Assembly (NCBI RefSeq): GCF_001936625.1
Contig: NZ_MSDU01000022.1
Span: forward strand, 1 to 64,000
Reading direction: 5' to 3'
Length of the DNA stretch: 64,000 nucleotides
Origin: Domibacillus antri
Lineage (GTDB): Bacteria; Bacillota; Bacilli; Bacillales; Domibacillaceae
A model generated the notes under the pieces. It did no database searches and was not told where the DNA came from. It saw only the letters and a list, made by a program, of their open reading frames with translations. Shown here in pieces: positions 42,559 through 50,738 of the stretch. A program made the translations under genes and the position numbers. The number at the start of each line of letters is the position of its first letter. The first letter of the stretch is position 1.

Positions 42559-43772
42559 GCAGGCATGATCAACTGACAGTATGGACGGAAATGATTCAGG
42601 AAAAGTTCGGACTTGCCGGCTACACCTGCTTCGAAACAGTGACGTCCTATGAAAAAAATGAATGGAACGAAACAGATTACCGGTTTACGACCGAATGGCT
42701 GCCTCCTGGGTATACAAGCCGCAAAGAGGATGAGTCTAATCCGAAAGGCACGGCGGTCATTGAAATCGATGTGAAAACGGGCCGGCTGAACAGCATTATT
42801 TTTGTTGGCAGAAAAGCGCCGGAAAACGGATTCGCTTTTTCAAACGGTTCGAAAGAAGAAGTCATTCGCTGGGTCGAGCAGGAAACGGGCTGGACGTACG
42901 GCGATCAGTTTATTGATTTCAAATCAGATCATACATTTTCTTTCAAGACCGCCTATAAAGGGACGCCTGTTGTTCCGGAAGGGTTCATTGATGTGTCACT
43001 CGATGGCGAGAAAAGGCTGATCTTTTTCACGGTCCATGGCTTAGTGCCGGAACAGGCAATAGAAGCTGACTTTCAATTAACGATGGAATCGATTGAGCCG
43101 CTGGCAAAAGACCGGCTTGTGTTTGTCGAATACCCGTCAGCAGAAGAGGAAAAATGGCTCCCGGTTTACATGATGGATGAACAATTGATCGATAATGAAA
43201 CGGCCAAACCTGTACAGGAAGACCGGGATCTTCTCACGTGGAAGACAATGAAAAATAAGAAAGTGAAGCGGAAGCTTGTGCAGATGGCGCCGGATGAACT
43301 CGACGAAAACCTGATTTTCGATTTCCCGCCTCACCCTGACACAAAACCGATCACCAAAAAAGGCTGTAAGAAAATAAGGGAAGCAAGCATTGAATTTCTG
43401 CAAAGTTATGTACCGAAAGAAAGCGGAGAGTGGTCGTTGTCGCATGTCAAACGTTCGCGCGGCCTGATCGAAGCGAGGCTGACCAATATAAAGGATGTTT
43501 CGGTCGTTCCGCGTACGTGGAAGCTTTTGCTGCATAAAGATTCATATGAAGTAATCAGCTACATCGACAGCAGCTGGATGCTCGATCAGGCAGCGGAGTA
43601 TGAACAAGCGGAAAAGCCGGTACTCTTGAAAGAAGAAGCGTTTGAGAAAATCAAACCGCATCTGGAATTGAAGCCGGTGTATGTATACGATGGACAAACG
43701 TATCGGCTATACGGGCAAATTGATTCAAAAGCGGCGGTTCATGCGGCAAGCGGTGAAATTCTTCATTTTTAA
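42555..43772 (+). CDS. YcdB/YcdC-like repeat protein
   Basis: A 405-residue protein without signal peptide or membrane segment. It contains a YcdB/YcdC-type (PepSY-like) repeat (AVIEIDVKTGRLNSIIF, SKEEVIRWVEQETGW) followed by a region with a second partial repeat (GCKKIREASIEFLQSYVP, WKLLLHKDSYEVISYID). B. subtilis YcdB and YcdC share such repeats; their function is unknown. Translationally coupled to nfrA through ATGA overlap; a terminator follows. The stable link to a nitroreductase is not explained. Confidence 0.65.
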   Translation: MSRHDQLTVWTEMIQEKFGLAGYTCFETVTSYEKNEWNETDYRFTTEWLPPGYTSRKEDESNPKGTAVIEIDVKTGRLNSIIFVGRKAPENGFAFSNGSKEEVIRWVEQETGWTYGDQFIDFKSDHTFSFKTAYKGTPVVPEGFIDVSLDGEKRLIFFTVHGLVPEQAIEADFQLTMESIEPLAKDRLVFVEYPSAEEEKWLPVYMMDEQLIDNETAKPVQEDRDLLTWKTMKNKKVKRKLVQMAPDELDENLIFDFPPHPDTKPITKKGCKKIREASIEFLQSYVPKESGEWSLSHVKRSRGLIEARLTNIKDVSVVPRTWKLLLHKDSYEVISYIDSSWMLDQAAEYEQAEKPVLLKEEAFEKIKPHLELKPVYVYDGQTYRLYGQIDSKAAVHAASGEILHF

Positions 43773-43775
43773 TCG

Positions 43776-43817
43776 AAAGAGGCGGTCCCTTGCATCGGGG
43801 ACGAGCCTCTTATTTTT
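43776..43817 (+). terminator. Terminator of the nfrA operon
   Basis: AAGAGGC-GGTCCC pairs with GGGGAC-GCCTCTT and is followed by ATTTTT. Confidence 0.85.
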
Positions 43818-43880
43818 CTAGCGGCGGGCTGCCGCTTTTTCATGTACATGATCAAATACAGACCAACAGGAGGAATAAAG

Positions 43881-44534
43881 GTGGAAAAATGGGCGTTTGT
43901 ATCTGATTTTGACGGAACGATTTCGAAAAAGGATTTTTACTGGCAGGTCATTGATAACTATTTTCCAGAAGGACGCGAACTATATACAAAGTGGAAAAAC
44001 GGCGAGTGGAATGACATTGATTTTCTGGCAAAAGTCTTTGCGTCTATTAACCGGAAAGAAGAGCAGATTACGGAAGATATTTTATCGATTCCTGTTGATG
44101 AAGATGTACCAGATTTCGTGCGCCGCGTTCAGCAGGCGGGAGGAGACTTTTACATTTTAAGTGCTGGTACGGACTATTACATCCGCCCAATTGTCAATTA
44201 CCTCGGCCTGGAACAAGTAACGGTTTTTTCAAATAAAGGCGTCTTCCGCGATCAAAACATTCAGCTTGAAATCGATCCGAATCACTGGAGCTACTCAGAA
44301 CGGTACGGCATTGATAAGGCAGCGGTGATCAGGCGGCTGAAAGAAGAATATGACATTGTGTATTTTGCAGGAGACAGCGAGCCTGATTCCCATCCGGCCG
44401 AATTGGCGGACCGGACGTATGCGACAGGGGCATTGCCGGATATTTTAGATGAAAAAAGTGTATCCTATGTACGATTCAGGCGATTTAACGATATTGCGGC
44501 AGATCTTGCCGCGGAAGGAAGACTGCCGAAATGA
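43881..44534 (+). CDS. MtnX-like HAD phosphatase
   Basis: A 217-residue HAD-superfamily phosphatase from GTG 43881 (AGGAGG seven bases upstream). Motif I is DFDGTIS, motif II LSAGTDYYI, and motif IV FAGDSEPDSHPAELAD. It resembles MtnX, the 2-hydroxy-3-keto-5-methylthiopentenyl-1-phosphate phosphatase of methionine salvage. Other mtn genes are not present here, so it may be a stand-alone phosphatase with another substrate. Confidence 0.75.
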   Translation: MEKWAFVSDFDGTISKKDFYWQVIDNYFPEGRELYTKWKNGEWNDIDFLAKVFASINRKEEQITEDILSIPVDEDVPDFVRRVQQAGGDFYILSAGTDYYIRPIVNYLGLEQVTVFSNKGVFRDQNIQLEIDPNHWSYSERYGIDKAAVIRRLKEEYDIVYFAGDSEPDSHPAELADRTYATGALPDILDEKSVSYVRFRRFNDIAADLAAEGRLPK

Positions 44535-44607
44535 TCAGGGAGAGCTGAGTATGCGGCTTCTCCAATGGGTTTTAAAAAAATTTCGTCAGATTGATCAAAA
44601 AAAGAAC

Positions 44608-44636
44608 TTGTTTTTTCAGAATAGCCCGTCTATAGT
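44608..44636 (+). promoter_or_regulatory. niaP promoter
   Basis: TTGTTT (44608-44613) and TATAGT (44631-44636) are 17 bp apart. The following leader contains CTGT-AAAGA-CAG, which may be a NiaR-type site, but I cannot verify the consensus from memory. Confidence 0.5.
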
Positions 44637-44675
44637 TATATAGTAAAAACAACTGTAAAGACAGGAGTTAAGGTT

Positions 44676-45875
44676 ATGGCAGAAAAGACAATTTCACAGA
44701 AAAAGCTGCTCGGTGTGGCCGGTCTTGGCTGGATGTTCGATGCGATGGATGTCGGGATGCTGTCGTTTATCATCGCGGCACTGAAAGCAGAATGGGATTT
44801 AACGCCTGAACAGATGGGCTGGATCGGCAGTGTCAATTCAATCGGCATGGCAGTCGGCGCGCTCGTGTTCGGTTTATTTGCGGATCGTGTCGGCCGGAAG
44901 AATATTTTCATTATTACATTGCTCATGTTTTCACTTGCAAGCGGATTATCCGCCTTCACGACAACGTTAGCGGCCTTTTTATTTTTACGTTTTTTTGTCG
45001 GAATGGGGCTTGGCGGAGAGCTGCCGGTTGCATCCACACTTGTATCAGAAAGTGTACCGGCGAAAGACCGCGGCAGAGTGGTAGTGCTGCTTGAAAGCTT
45101 TTGGGCGTTCGGCTGGCTGTTAGCAGCAGTGATTTCCTACTTTGTCATCCCTTCTTACGGATGGGAGGCAGCACTGATCATCGGAGCATTGCCGGCATTT
45201 TATGCGCTCTATTTGCGGTTGAAGCTGCCGGATTCACCGGCTTTTTCTCCGAAGAAAGCGGAAAAAAGGTCGATCGCGCAAAATATGCGCGATGTCTGGT
45301 CAAAAAAGTATTCCCGTTCGACCCTCGTATTGTGGGTCGTCTGGTTTACGGTCGTTTTTTCGTATTACGGCATGTTTCTCTGGCTGCCGAGTGTAATGGT
45401 CATGAAAGGGTTCGACATGATTCAAAGCTTTGAATATGTACTGATTATGACATTAGCGCAACTGCCGGGTTATTTTACGGCGGCATGGCTCATTGAACGA
45501 GCCGGACGAAAATTTGTGCTTATCACCTACTTACTCGGGACGGCAGCTTCTGCACTCGTATTCGGGAATGCGGAAACGACGGCTGTTTTGATCGGTTCCG
45601 GTATTTTATTGTCGTTCTTTAATCTCGGCGCATGGGGGGCTTTGTATGCGTACACCCCTGAGCAATATCCGGCCGTTATCCGCGCAACGGGTGCCGGAAT
45701 GGCGGCATCAGTCGGACGAGTCGGCGGTATTTTAGGTCCGCTTTTAGTCGGTTCGCTCATCGCATCCGGCCAGTCCATCGGCTTTATTTTTGGCTTGTTT
45801 TGCGCCAGTATTGTCATCGGCGTCGTCGTTCTCGCGGTGCTTGGACGGGAAACGAAACAGGTTGAACTGGAATAG
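44676..45875 (+). CDS. niaP: MFS transporter, probable niacin importer NiaP
   Basis: A 399-residue 12-helix major facilitator transporter. The opening GWMFDAMDVGMLSFIIAAL and the loop FGLFADRVGRKN, with GMGLGGELPVASTLVSE after it, resemble B. subtilis NiaP (YceI), the nicotinate importer, in both sequence and length. AGGAG precedes the ATG. Monocistronic with a strong terminator. An aromatic-acid or other metabolite:H+ symporter of the same subfamily is the main alternative. Confidence 0.78.
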   Translation: MAEKTISQKKLLGVAGLGWMFDAMDVGMLSFIIAALKAEWDLTPEQMGWIGSVNSIGMAVGALVFGLFADRVGRKNIFIITLLMFSLASGLSAFTTTLAAFLFLRFFVGMGLGGELPVASTLVSESVPAKDRGRVVVLLESFWAFGWLLAAVISYFVIPSYGWEAALIIGALPAFYALYLRLKLPDSPAFSPKKAEKRSIAQNMRDVWSKKYSRSTLVLWVVWFTVVFSYYGMFLWLPSVMVMKGFDMIQSFEYVLIMTLAQLPGYFTAAWLIERAGRKFVLITYLLGTAASALVFGNAETTAVLIGSGILLSFFNLGAWGALYAYTPEQYPAVIRATGAGMAASVGRVGGILGPLLVGSLIASGQSIGFIFGLFCASIVIGVVVLAVLGRETKQVELE

Positions 45876-45889
45876 AGGAGAGAAAGGAA

Positions 45890-45937
45890 TGAAAACAGGG
45901 AAGCTGAACGGCTGTCATGCTTCCCTGTTTTTCGTTT
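45890..45937 (+). terminator. niaP terminator
   Basis: A perfect 13-bp stem (AAAACAGGGAAGC, 45892-45904, with 45919-45931) is followed by TTCGTTTTT. Confidence 0.88.
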
Positions 45938-45969
45938 TTGGTATAATCATTTCGGAGGGATGCTGCCTA

Positions 45970-46050
45970 ATGAAATATATTGTACTCGGAGCGGCCGTTT
46001 TAGTTATTTTCTTCCTTGTGATCGGCACCGCGCTATATTACACGCTTTAA
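45970..46050 (+). CDS. Small single-pass membrane peptide, 26 residues
   Basis: MKYIVLGAAVLVIFFLVIG is followed by a short Tyr-containing tail. GGAGGG lies 11 bases upstream, and an extended -10 (TTTGGTATAAT) lies just before that. The whole peptide is one transmembrane helix. No family is recognised; it may modulate a membrane complex. Confidence 0.5.
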   Translation: MKYIVLGAAVLVIFFLVIGTALYYTL

Positions 46051-46143
46051 TCAAATCGTAATGTGATTTAATCCGGCTGACATCCGCATGTAACCGGAGC
46101 CGGTTATACTTGCCTCAAGAAACGCGAAAGGGGCGCAGGGAGC

Positions 46144-46257
46144 ATGAATTTTTTTCTTTTCATGTTTATCACGTTTATCATTGTGATTGCGGTTGCCAGC
46201 GGAGGATTGCACATCTTATTCAAACATCTGCATAACTATTTAGGTCAAGATCGATAA
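46144..46257 (+). CDS. Small single-pass membrane protein, 37 residues
   Basis: MNFFLFMFITFIIVIAVASG, then LHILFKHLHNYLGQDR: one membrane helix and an amphipathic His-containing tail. AGGGAG precedes the ATG, and a strong terminator follows within five bases, supporting a real gene. Function unknown. Confidence 0.55.
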   Translation: MNFFLFMFITFIIVIAVASGGLHILFKHLHNYLGQDR

Positions 46258-46259
46258 TG

Positions 46260-46299
46260 CAAAAAAACCGCCTGGATGGATGATCCGGCGGTTTTTTCA
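46260..46299. terminator. Bidirectional terminator
   Basis: AAAAAACCGCC and GGCGGTTTTTT form an 11-bp perfect stem serving the convergent small membrane-protein genes. Confidence 0.88.
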
Positions 46300-46539
46300 T
46301 GCAAGAAAGGCGTAGTAAAATGCGGCAAAAAAAGTAATGGCGAATACGGCAACGAAAAGGAGCCGCTGCTGTTTTGAGGCTTTTTTCATCGCCACATCTT
46401 CAAACGTCATGAAAATGGCGATCACAGCCACTAAAATGGCGAACCGGCTCCATCCATCCGGATAAGCCGCAACCCCATAAACAAGCGCGAAAATAATGAG
46501 TACCGTCCGGAACAGGACCCGGAATTTCGATGCAGTCAA
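46297..46539 (-). CDS. Small membrane protein, 80 residues
   Basis: A basic N-terminus precedes three hydrophobic segments (VLIIFALVYGVAA, FAILVAVIAIFMTF, LLFVAVFAITFFAAFYYAFLA). TTG 46539 is taken as the start because AAAGGA lies eight bases upstream; ATG 46557 lies before that site. Similar short three-helix proteins are common in bacilli. Function unknown. Confidence 0.6.
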   Translation of the reverse strand: MTASKFRVLFRTVLIIFALVYGVAAYPDGWSRFAILVAVIAIFMTFEDVAMKKASKQQRLLFVAVFAITFFAAFYYAFLA

Positions 46540-46678
46540 ATGATCACGTCCTTTCATTCTATCGTAGCGGATTTGTGAAAAATTGTACAGATAAAGCGAG
46601 CCACAGTTAACTATATACGGAAAAAGACGGGCGTGTTAAAATTAAGAAAAAAATGGTTGTGTGAATGAGGGAGCGAAC

Positions 46679-48373
46679 GTGGAAAGCGCTAAAAACATAC
46701 TGCATCCAAGAGTAGCTTTGACAAAAAATATGGAGCTGACGAGTGGAGCGCATCTTTTATATGTCTATTCCGATCATGAAAAATATATTGAAAATGCAGT
46801 ATCGTTTCTTGCCGCCGGCCTTGAATTTGGACATGGTGCTGTTCTGATCGAACACCGGTCCATGTATGAAAAGGTGATCGACCGTCTTGCTTCAAAGGGG
46901 TTCAGCCAGAAGCAGCTGGATACGATTATATTCGCGGACAATGATGAGTTTTACGGAGCGCATCAGTCGTTTAATATTTCGGCAGTGTTGAAGACGTTTG
47001 CTGATGTGATCAAGCCGTATACAGAGAATGATATTCCGGTCAGAACATGGAGCAAAGTACGGTGGGGAGAGGGGCACTGCTGCGTGCTTGAAAATCTGCC
47101 CATTTATGAATTGCAGGCCGATCAAGACATTGAATCGGTTCGAATTTTTACGGTTTGCTCGTATAACGGTGCTGAAATTCCGGCCAATATTCATATGGAA
47201 TTAATGAAAAGCCACCAGTATGTCATGACGGATACGGAATTGACCCCCTCATTATTTTATCGAAAACATAATCACGCTCCTTCATTATTTATGGAAGAGC
47301 AGCTGGAAGAAAAAATTCATCATCTCAATGAAGAGTTTCAAATGATCAATTCCCATTATAGAAATTTAATTGCAGAAATGCCGGAGCCTGTATTGATAAC
47401 AGAAAACTTCCGGATTATATATGGCAACCGAGCGGCTGCACAGCTCTTTGAATGTGAAATGGACGCATTTCCGGGCAAATCGATTTGGGCCATTTTTCAG
47501 CCGGAATTTCACGAGGCCATTCGCGGCCGTTTTTATCAGCTGACCATCGGTGAAAAGCTGCCGCTGGCGGAAATGCAGGTGAAAACATTCAAAGGCAGTA
47601 TCATTGACGTGGAAGTTGTCAGTTTTCCCTTTGTCTTTCATGATCCGAGTCAGTTTACAGATATCTCCATTATCCGCAGTATTAAAGAGCGGAAAGAGCA
47701 TCAGCAGCTGACAATTAAAACGGAAAAGTTAAGCATTGCCGGGCAGCTTGCCGCAAGCATTGCCCATGAAGTACGCAACCCGCTTACGTCCATTAAAGGT
47801 TTTGTGAAACTCGCTAAAGAAGGATCAATCAATTCGGACCATTACAATATCATTGAAGATGAAATTGACCGGATTGAAACGATTGCGAGTGAATTGTTAG
47901 TACTCGGGAAACCTCTTTCGATTGACATGAAAATGTGTGATGCGGGTAAAATGCTGCGCGACGTCTGCATGCTTTTGCAGCCACAGGCCGTTATGAAGCG
48001 GATTGACATAAAGTACGAGGATGTAAATGATGGGTGTCCGGTTTTTTGCAATGCGGGACAGATGAAGCAAGTGTTCATTAATATTATTAAAAATGCCATT
48101 GAAGCCATGAATGACGGCGGGGTCATCCGCGCATCCGCTCAAATAAAGGATCAATTTATTGTGATTTGCATTGAGGATGAGGGAAAAGGGATACAGGAAA
48201 GCGTGCTTGAAAGACTCGGTGAACCGTTTTACTCAACGAAAGAGGATGGCACCGGACTTGGACTGATGGTTTGCTTCAACATTGTGGAGCAGTACGGCGG
48301 GAAGATTGATGTTCATTCGGAGGTAAATGCCGGCACGGCCTTTACGATCCGCCTGCCTATTGGAGAAAATTGA
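46679..48373 (+). CDS. MEDS-PAS sensor histidine kinase
   Basis: A 564-residue soluble kinase from GTG 46679 (AGGGAG upstream). Residues about 20-190 form a MEDS (DcmR-type sensory) domain (GAHLLYVYSDHEKYIENAVSFLAAGLEFGHGAV). A PAS domain (about 235-345) follows, then HisKA with IAHEVRNPLTSIKGF and an HATPase domain (IKNAIEAM, EDEGKGI, GTGLGLMV). The kinase core is of the sporulation-kinase (KinA/KinE) type. MEDS domains are thought to bind small one-carbon or hydrocarbon-type ligands. No paired regulator on its own transcript; the OmpR-type pair downstream has its own promoter. Confidence 0.86.
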   Translation: MESAKNILHPRVALTKNMELTSGAHLLYVYSDHEKYIENAVSFLAAGLEFGHGAVLIEHRSMYEKVIDRLASKGFSQKQLDTIIFADNDEFYGAHQSFNISAVLKTFADVIKPYTENDIPVRTWSKVRWGEGHCCVLENLPIYELQADQDIESVRIFTVCSYNGAEIPANIHMELMKSHQYVMTDTELTPSLFYRKHNHAPSLFMEEQLEEKIHHLNEEFQMINSHYRNLIAEMPEPVLITENFRIIYGNRAAAQLFECEMDAFPGKSIWAIFQPEFHEAIRGRFYQLTIGEKLPLAEMQVKTFKGSIIDVEVVSFPFVFHDPSQFTDISIIRSIKERKEHQQLTIKTEKLSIAGQLAASIAHEVRNPLTSIKGFVKLAKEGSINSDHYNIIEDEIDRIETIASELLVLGKPLSIDMKMCDAGKMLRDVCMLLQPQAVMKRIDIKYEDVNDGCPVFCNAGQMKQVFINIIKNAIEAMNDGGVIRASAQIKDQFIVICIEDEGKGIQESVLERLGEPFYSTKEDGTGLGLMVCFNIVEQYGGKIDVHSEVNAGTAFTIRLPIGEN

Positions 48374-48468
48374 CGGCGTGCCTCAGGTCACTAAAAGGGC
48401 GTTTCAAAACGGACAAGCAGCTGCCCGTTACAATCGAGCTTGGAGAGAATGAGTCTCTTCAAGCTTTT

Positions 48469-48501
48469 TTTCACTCTTTTTTCATCAGCTTGTAGTATAA
48501 A
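48469..48501 (+). promoter_or_regulatory. Direct-repeat site 1, promoter of the two-component operon
   Basis: TTTCAC (48469-48474) and TTTCAT (48480-48485) are spaced 11 bp start to start, and a TATAAA -10 (48496-48501) begins 10 bp later. Same arrangement as sites 2 and 3. Confidence 0.78.
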
Positions 48502-48526
48502 ATAGAGAAGAAAGGAAGTGGACCGG

Positions 48527-49201
48527 ATGAATATTCTGCTGGCGGAAGACGATTTGCAGCTTGGCGAATTAGTCCGTTTTATGCTGAAAAAGAAAGGCGG
48601 ATATAACGTGGACTGGGTGACAGAAGGGGAAGATGCGTATGATTATGCCTCCGCTTCTCATTATGATGTACTCGTTTTGGACTGGATGATGCCGAATGGC
48701 GATGGGATTGATGTGTGCCGCGATTTGCGCCGTGACGGGTATTCAGGTGCGATTTTAATGCTGACGGCGAAAGATGCGGTGGAAGACCGGGTTGCCGGGC
48801 TCGATTCCGGTGCGGATGATTATCTCGTCAAACCGTTTGAGATCGATGAACTGCTTGCCCGTCTTCGTGCCCTGACACGCCGCAATTATGCGCCGATCGT
48901 CGAAGAAACGGTTTCGATTCAAGGGATTGATTTGAACCGGAACAGCCAGACGATTCACCTTGGCGGGGAATCGCTTCAATTAAGTCCGCGTGAATTTCAG
49001 CTGCTCGATCTGCTCGTGCAAAATAAAGGGCAGGTGCTGACGCGTGATCTCATTTTAGACCGCATCTGGGGCTATGACGCGGATGTCACGACGAAAACGA
49101 TTGATGCCACCGTGAAACTTTTGCGGAAAAAACTCGATGTATTCGGCCGCCAGGACATCATTCAAAGCATCAGAGGGGTCGGGTATAAAGTTGAAGAGTA
49201 A
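48527..49201 (+). CDS. OmpR-family response regulator (CssR-like role)
   Basis: A 224-residue regulator. The receiver (1-120) has acidic residues EDD at 7-9, phospho-acceptor Asp52 (LVLDWMMPNGDG) and Lys in LVKPFE. A winged-helix effector domain follows (LSPREFQLLDLLVQNKGQVLTRDLILDRIWGY). ATG 48527 lies after AAGGAAG. Its own promoter and those of htrA and the repeat protein carry the same TTTCAC direct repeats, so it probably activates all three, much like CssR of B. subtilis at htrA and htrB. The sequence is not clearly CssR, so the name is functional inference only. Confidence 0.88.
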   Translation: MNILLAEDDLQLGELVRFMLKKKGGYNVDWVTEGEDAYDYASASHYDVLVLDWMMPNGDGIDVCRDLRRDGYSGAILMLTAKDAVEDRVAGLDSGADDYLVKPFEIDELLARLRALTRRNYAPIVEETVSIQGIDLNRNSQTIHLGGESLQLSPREFQLLDLLVQNKGQVLTRDLILDRIWGYDADVTTKTIDATVKLLRKKLDVFGRQDIIQSIRGVGYKVEE

Positions 49202-50588
49202 GTTTTGGAAACGCGGCGAACGCGATCTGTTTAAAGGAACGCAAACGAGACTGACGATGCAGTACAGCGGCCTGCTCATGCTGTTTCTCGTCTTGTTTAT
49301 CATCATCGTGTATACGCTTTTATATATGGTTATTTTACGTGACCAGGAGCGTGAATTAGAAAAGTTAACCCGGCAGGAAACGCGTATTATCAGCAATTAT
49401 TTAGCGGAAAGTGCCCGAAATGAACTGCGGGGGCTCGGCAGTCAGGAACTCGTTCTTGCCGGTGTCGATCAGTTTTTCTATTATGTAGTCGATGCACAAG
49501 GCAATCTGGTGATGGGCAGTGAAACGATCCCCCATTTGCGGAACGAACTGCTTACACTTGTTGCAGGCTGGGTGCCGGAGCGGAATCAAATTCGGGAAGA
49601 AACGCTCACAGTGACGTTTCCGGAAAGAAGAATTGGCGGGGAAGAAGTCGAGCGGCCATCCGGTTCAGATAAGGTCCGGCTCATGATTGACGGGAGCCCC
49701 ATTTTTTACAACAATCAGTTTATCGGGATGATTTATATCGGAAAAGATATTTCATTTGCGTATCAGCTGTTTAACTGGCTGCTCATTGTGCTGGCGGGCT
49801 TGATGGTATTATTTGCCGGTGTGGCGGTTTTCTTGAGTTATATGATGTCGAAAAAAGCGATGGGGCCGATTTCAAACGCCTTTAACCGGCAGAAGGAATT
49901 TGTCGGGGATGCGTCTCATGAACTGCGCACGCCGTTAAGTGTCATGCTCTCATCAATTGATGCGATGGAAATGACCGACGGTGTGGAAGAAGATCCATTT
50001 GCACAAAAATTGCTGCGGAATATGAAGCTGGAAGTGAAGCGGATGACCGCTCTTGTCAGCGACTTGCTTGTACTGGCACGGGCCGATTCAGGGGGTGTCG
50101 AACGGTCGTATGAACGGTTTGATTTGAATATAGAGGCGGAAAATGTCATTGAATCGCTGACGCCGCATGCGGAAGCGAATCAAATCTCGCTGCATTTACA
50201 TGCCCCTGATGAAATGAACGTAATGGGTGACCGCGAACGGTTAAAGCAGCTGCTTTACATTTTGCTGGATAATGCGGTGAAGTATTCACCGGATGGCGGC
50301 CATGTCACGTTGACGCTGGAAAAAGGGGAAAAGGAGTGGACGATGTCGGTCAAAGATGAAGGCATCGGCATTCATCGGGATGACCTGCCCCGCATCTTTG
50401 ACCGCTTTTACCGGTCTGATAAATCACGGACGCGCGCACTCGGCGGTCACGGCCTGGGCCTCTCCATTGCGAAATGGATCGCCGGTATTCACAATGGATC
50501 GATCCGTGTGGAAAGTGAACCTGAAAAAGGAAGTACATTTACAGTCTATATACCGTTGAACCAAACGGCCTCCACAGCGAAAAAATAA
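49191..50588 (+). CDS. Membrane sensor histidine kinase (partner of the 48527 regulator)
   Basis: A 465-residue kinase starting at TTG 49191 inside the end of the regulator gene (11-bp overlap). Two membrane helices flank an extracellular domain of about 140 residues (about 50-190); HAMP, HisKA (DASHELRTPLSVML) and HATPase (DNAVKYSPDGG, DEGIGI, GGHGLGLSIA) follow. The extracellular domain may sense misfolded secreted protein, given HtrA next to it. GAGGGG lies 13 bases before the TTG, so translation is probably coupled. Confidence 0.87.
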   Translation: MKSKFWKRGERDLFKGTQTRLTMQYSGLLMLFLVLFIIIVYTLLYMVILRDQERELEKLTRQETRIISNYLAESARNELRGLGSQELVLAGVDQFFYYVVDAQGNLVMGSETIPHLRNELLTLVAGWVPERNQIREETLTVTFPERRIGGEEVERPSGSDKVRLMIDGSPIFYNNQFIGMIYIGKDISFAYQLFNWLLIVLAGLMVLFAGVAVFLSYMMSKKAMGPISNAFNRQKEFVGDASHELRTPLSVMLSSIDAMEMTDGVEEDPFAQKLLRNMKLEVKRMTALVSDLLVLARADSGGVERSYERFDLNIEAENVIESLTPHAEANQISLHLHAPDEMNVMGDRERLKQLLYILLDNAVKYSPDGGHVTLTLEKGEKEWTMSVKDEGIGIHRDDLPRIFDRFYRSDKSRTRALGGHGLGLSIAKWIAGIHNGSIRVESEPEKGSTFTVYIPLNQTASTAKK

Positions 50589-50612
50589 TTCGCCGTTGAG
50601 GCCGTTTTTTTA
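50564..50612 (+). terminator. Terminator of the two-component operon
   Basis: AACGGCCTC (50564-50572, inside the last codons) pairs with GAGGCCGTT (50598-50606), followed by TTTTTAT. Confidence 0.72.
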
Positions 50613-50663
50613 TGTGGGCAGCGGATGATGAGCATGAAGAAAATTAGAAATGTTCTTTCCTCT

Positions 50664-50696
50664 TTTCACCGTCTTTTCACTTTTCTTTTTTACAAT
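50664..50696 (+). promoter_or_regulatory. Direct-repeat site 2, htrA promoter
   Basis: TTTCAC at 50664-50669 and 50675-50680 (11 bp apart); the -10 TACAAT (50691-50696) begins 10 bp later. The repeats sit where the -35 would be, typical of activation by an OmpR-type regulator. Confidence 0.82.
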
Positions 50697-50738
50697 CAAG
50701 TCAGATCAAATGATAGAAATAAAAAGGAGAGATGATAG

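Noticed and set aside
44551-44643. 30-codon frame before niaP (RLLQWVLKKFRQID)
   Set aside because: It overlaps the niaP promoter hexamers and has only a weak ribosome site.
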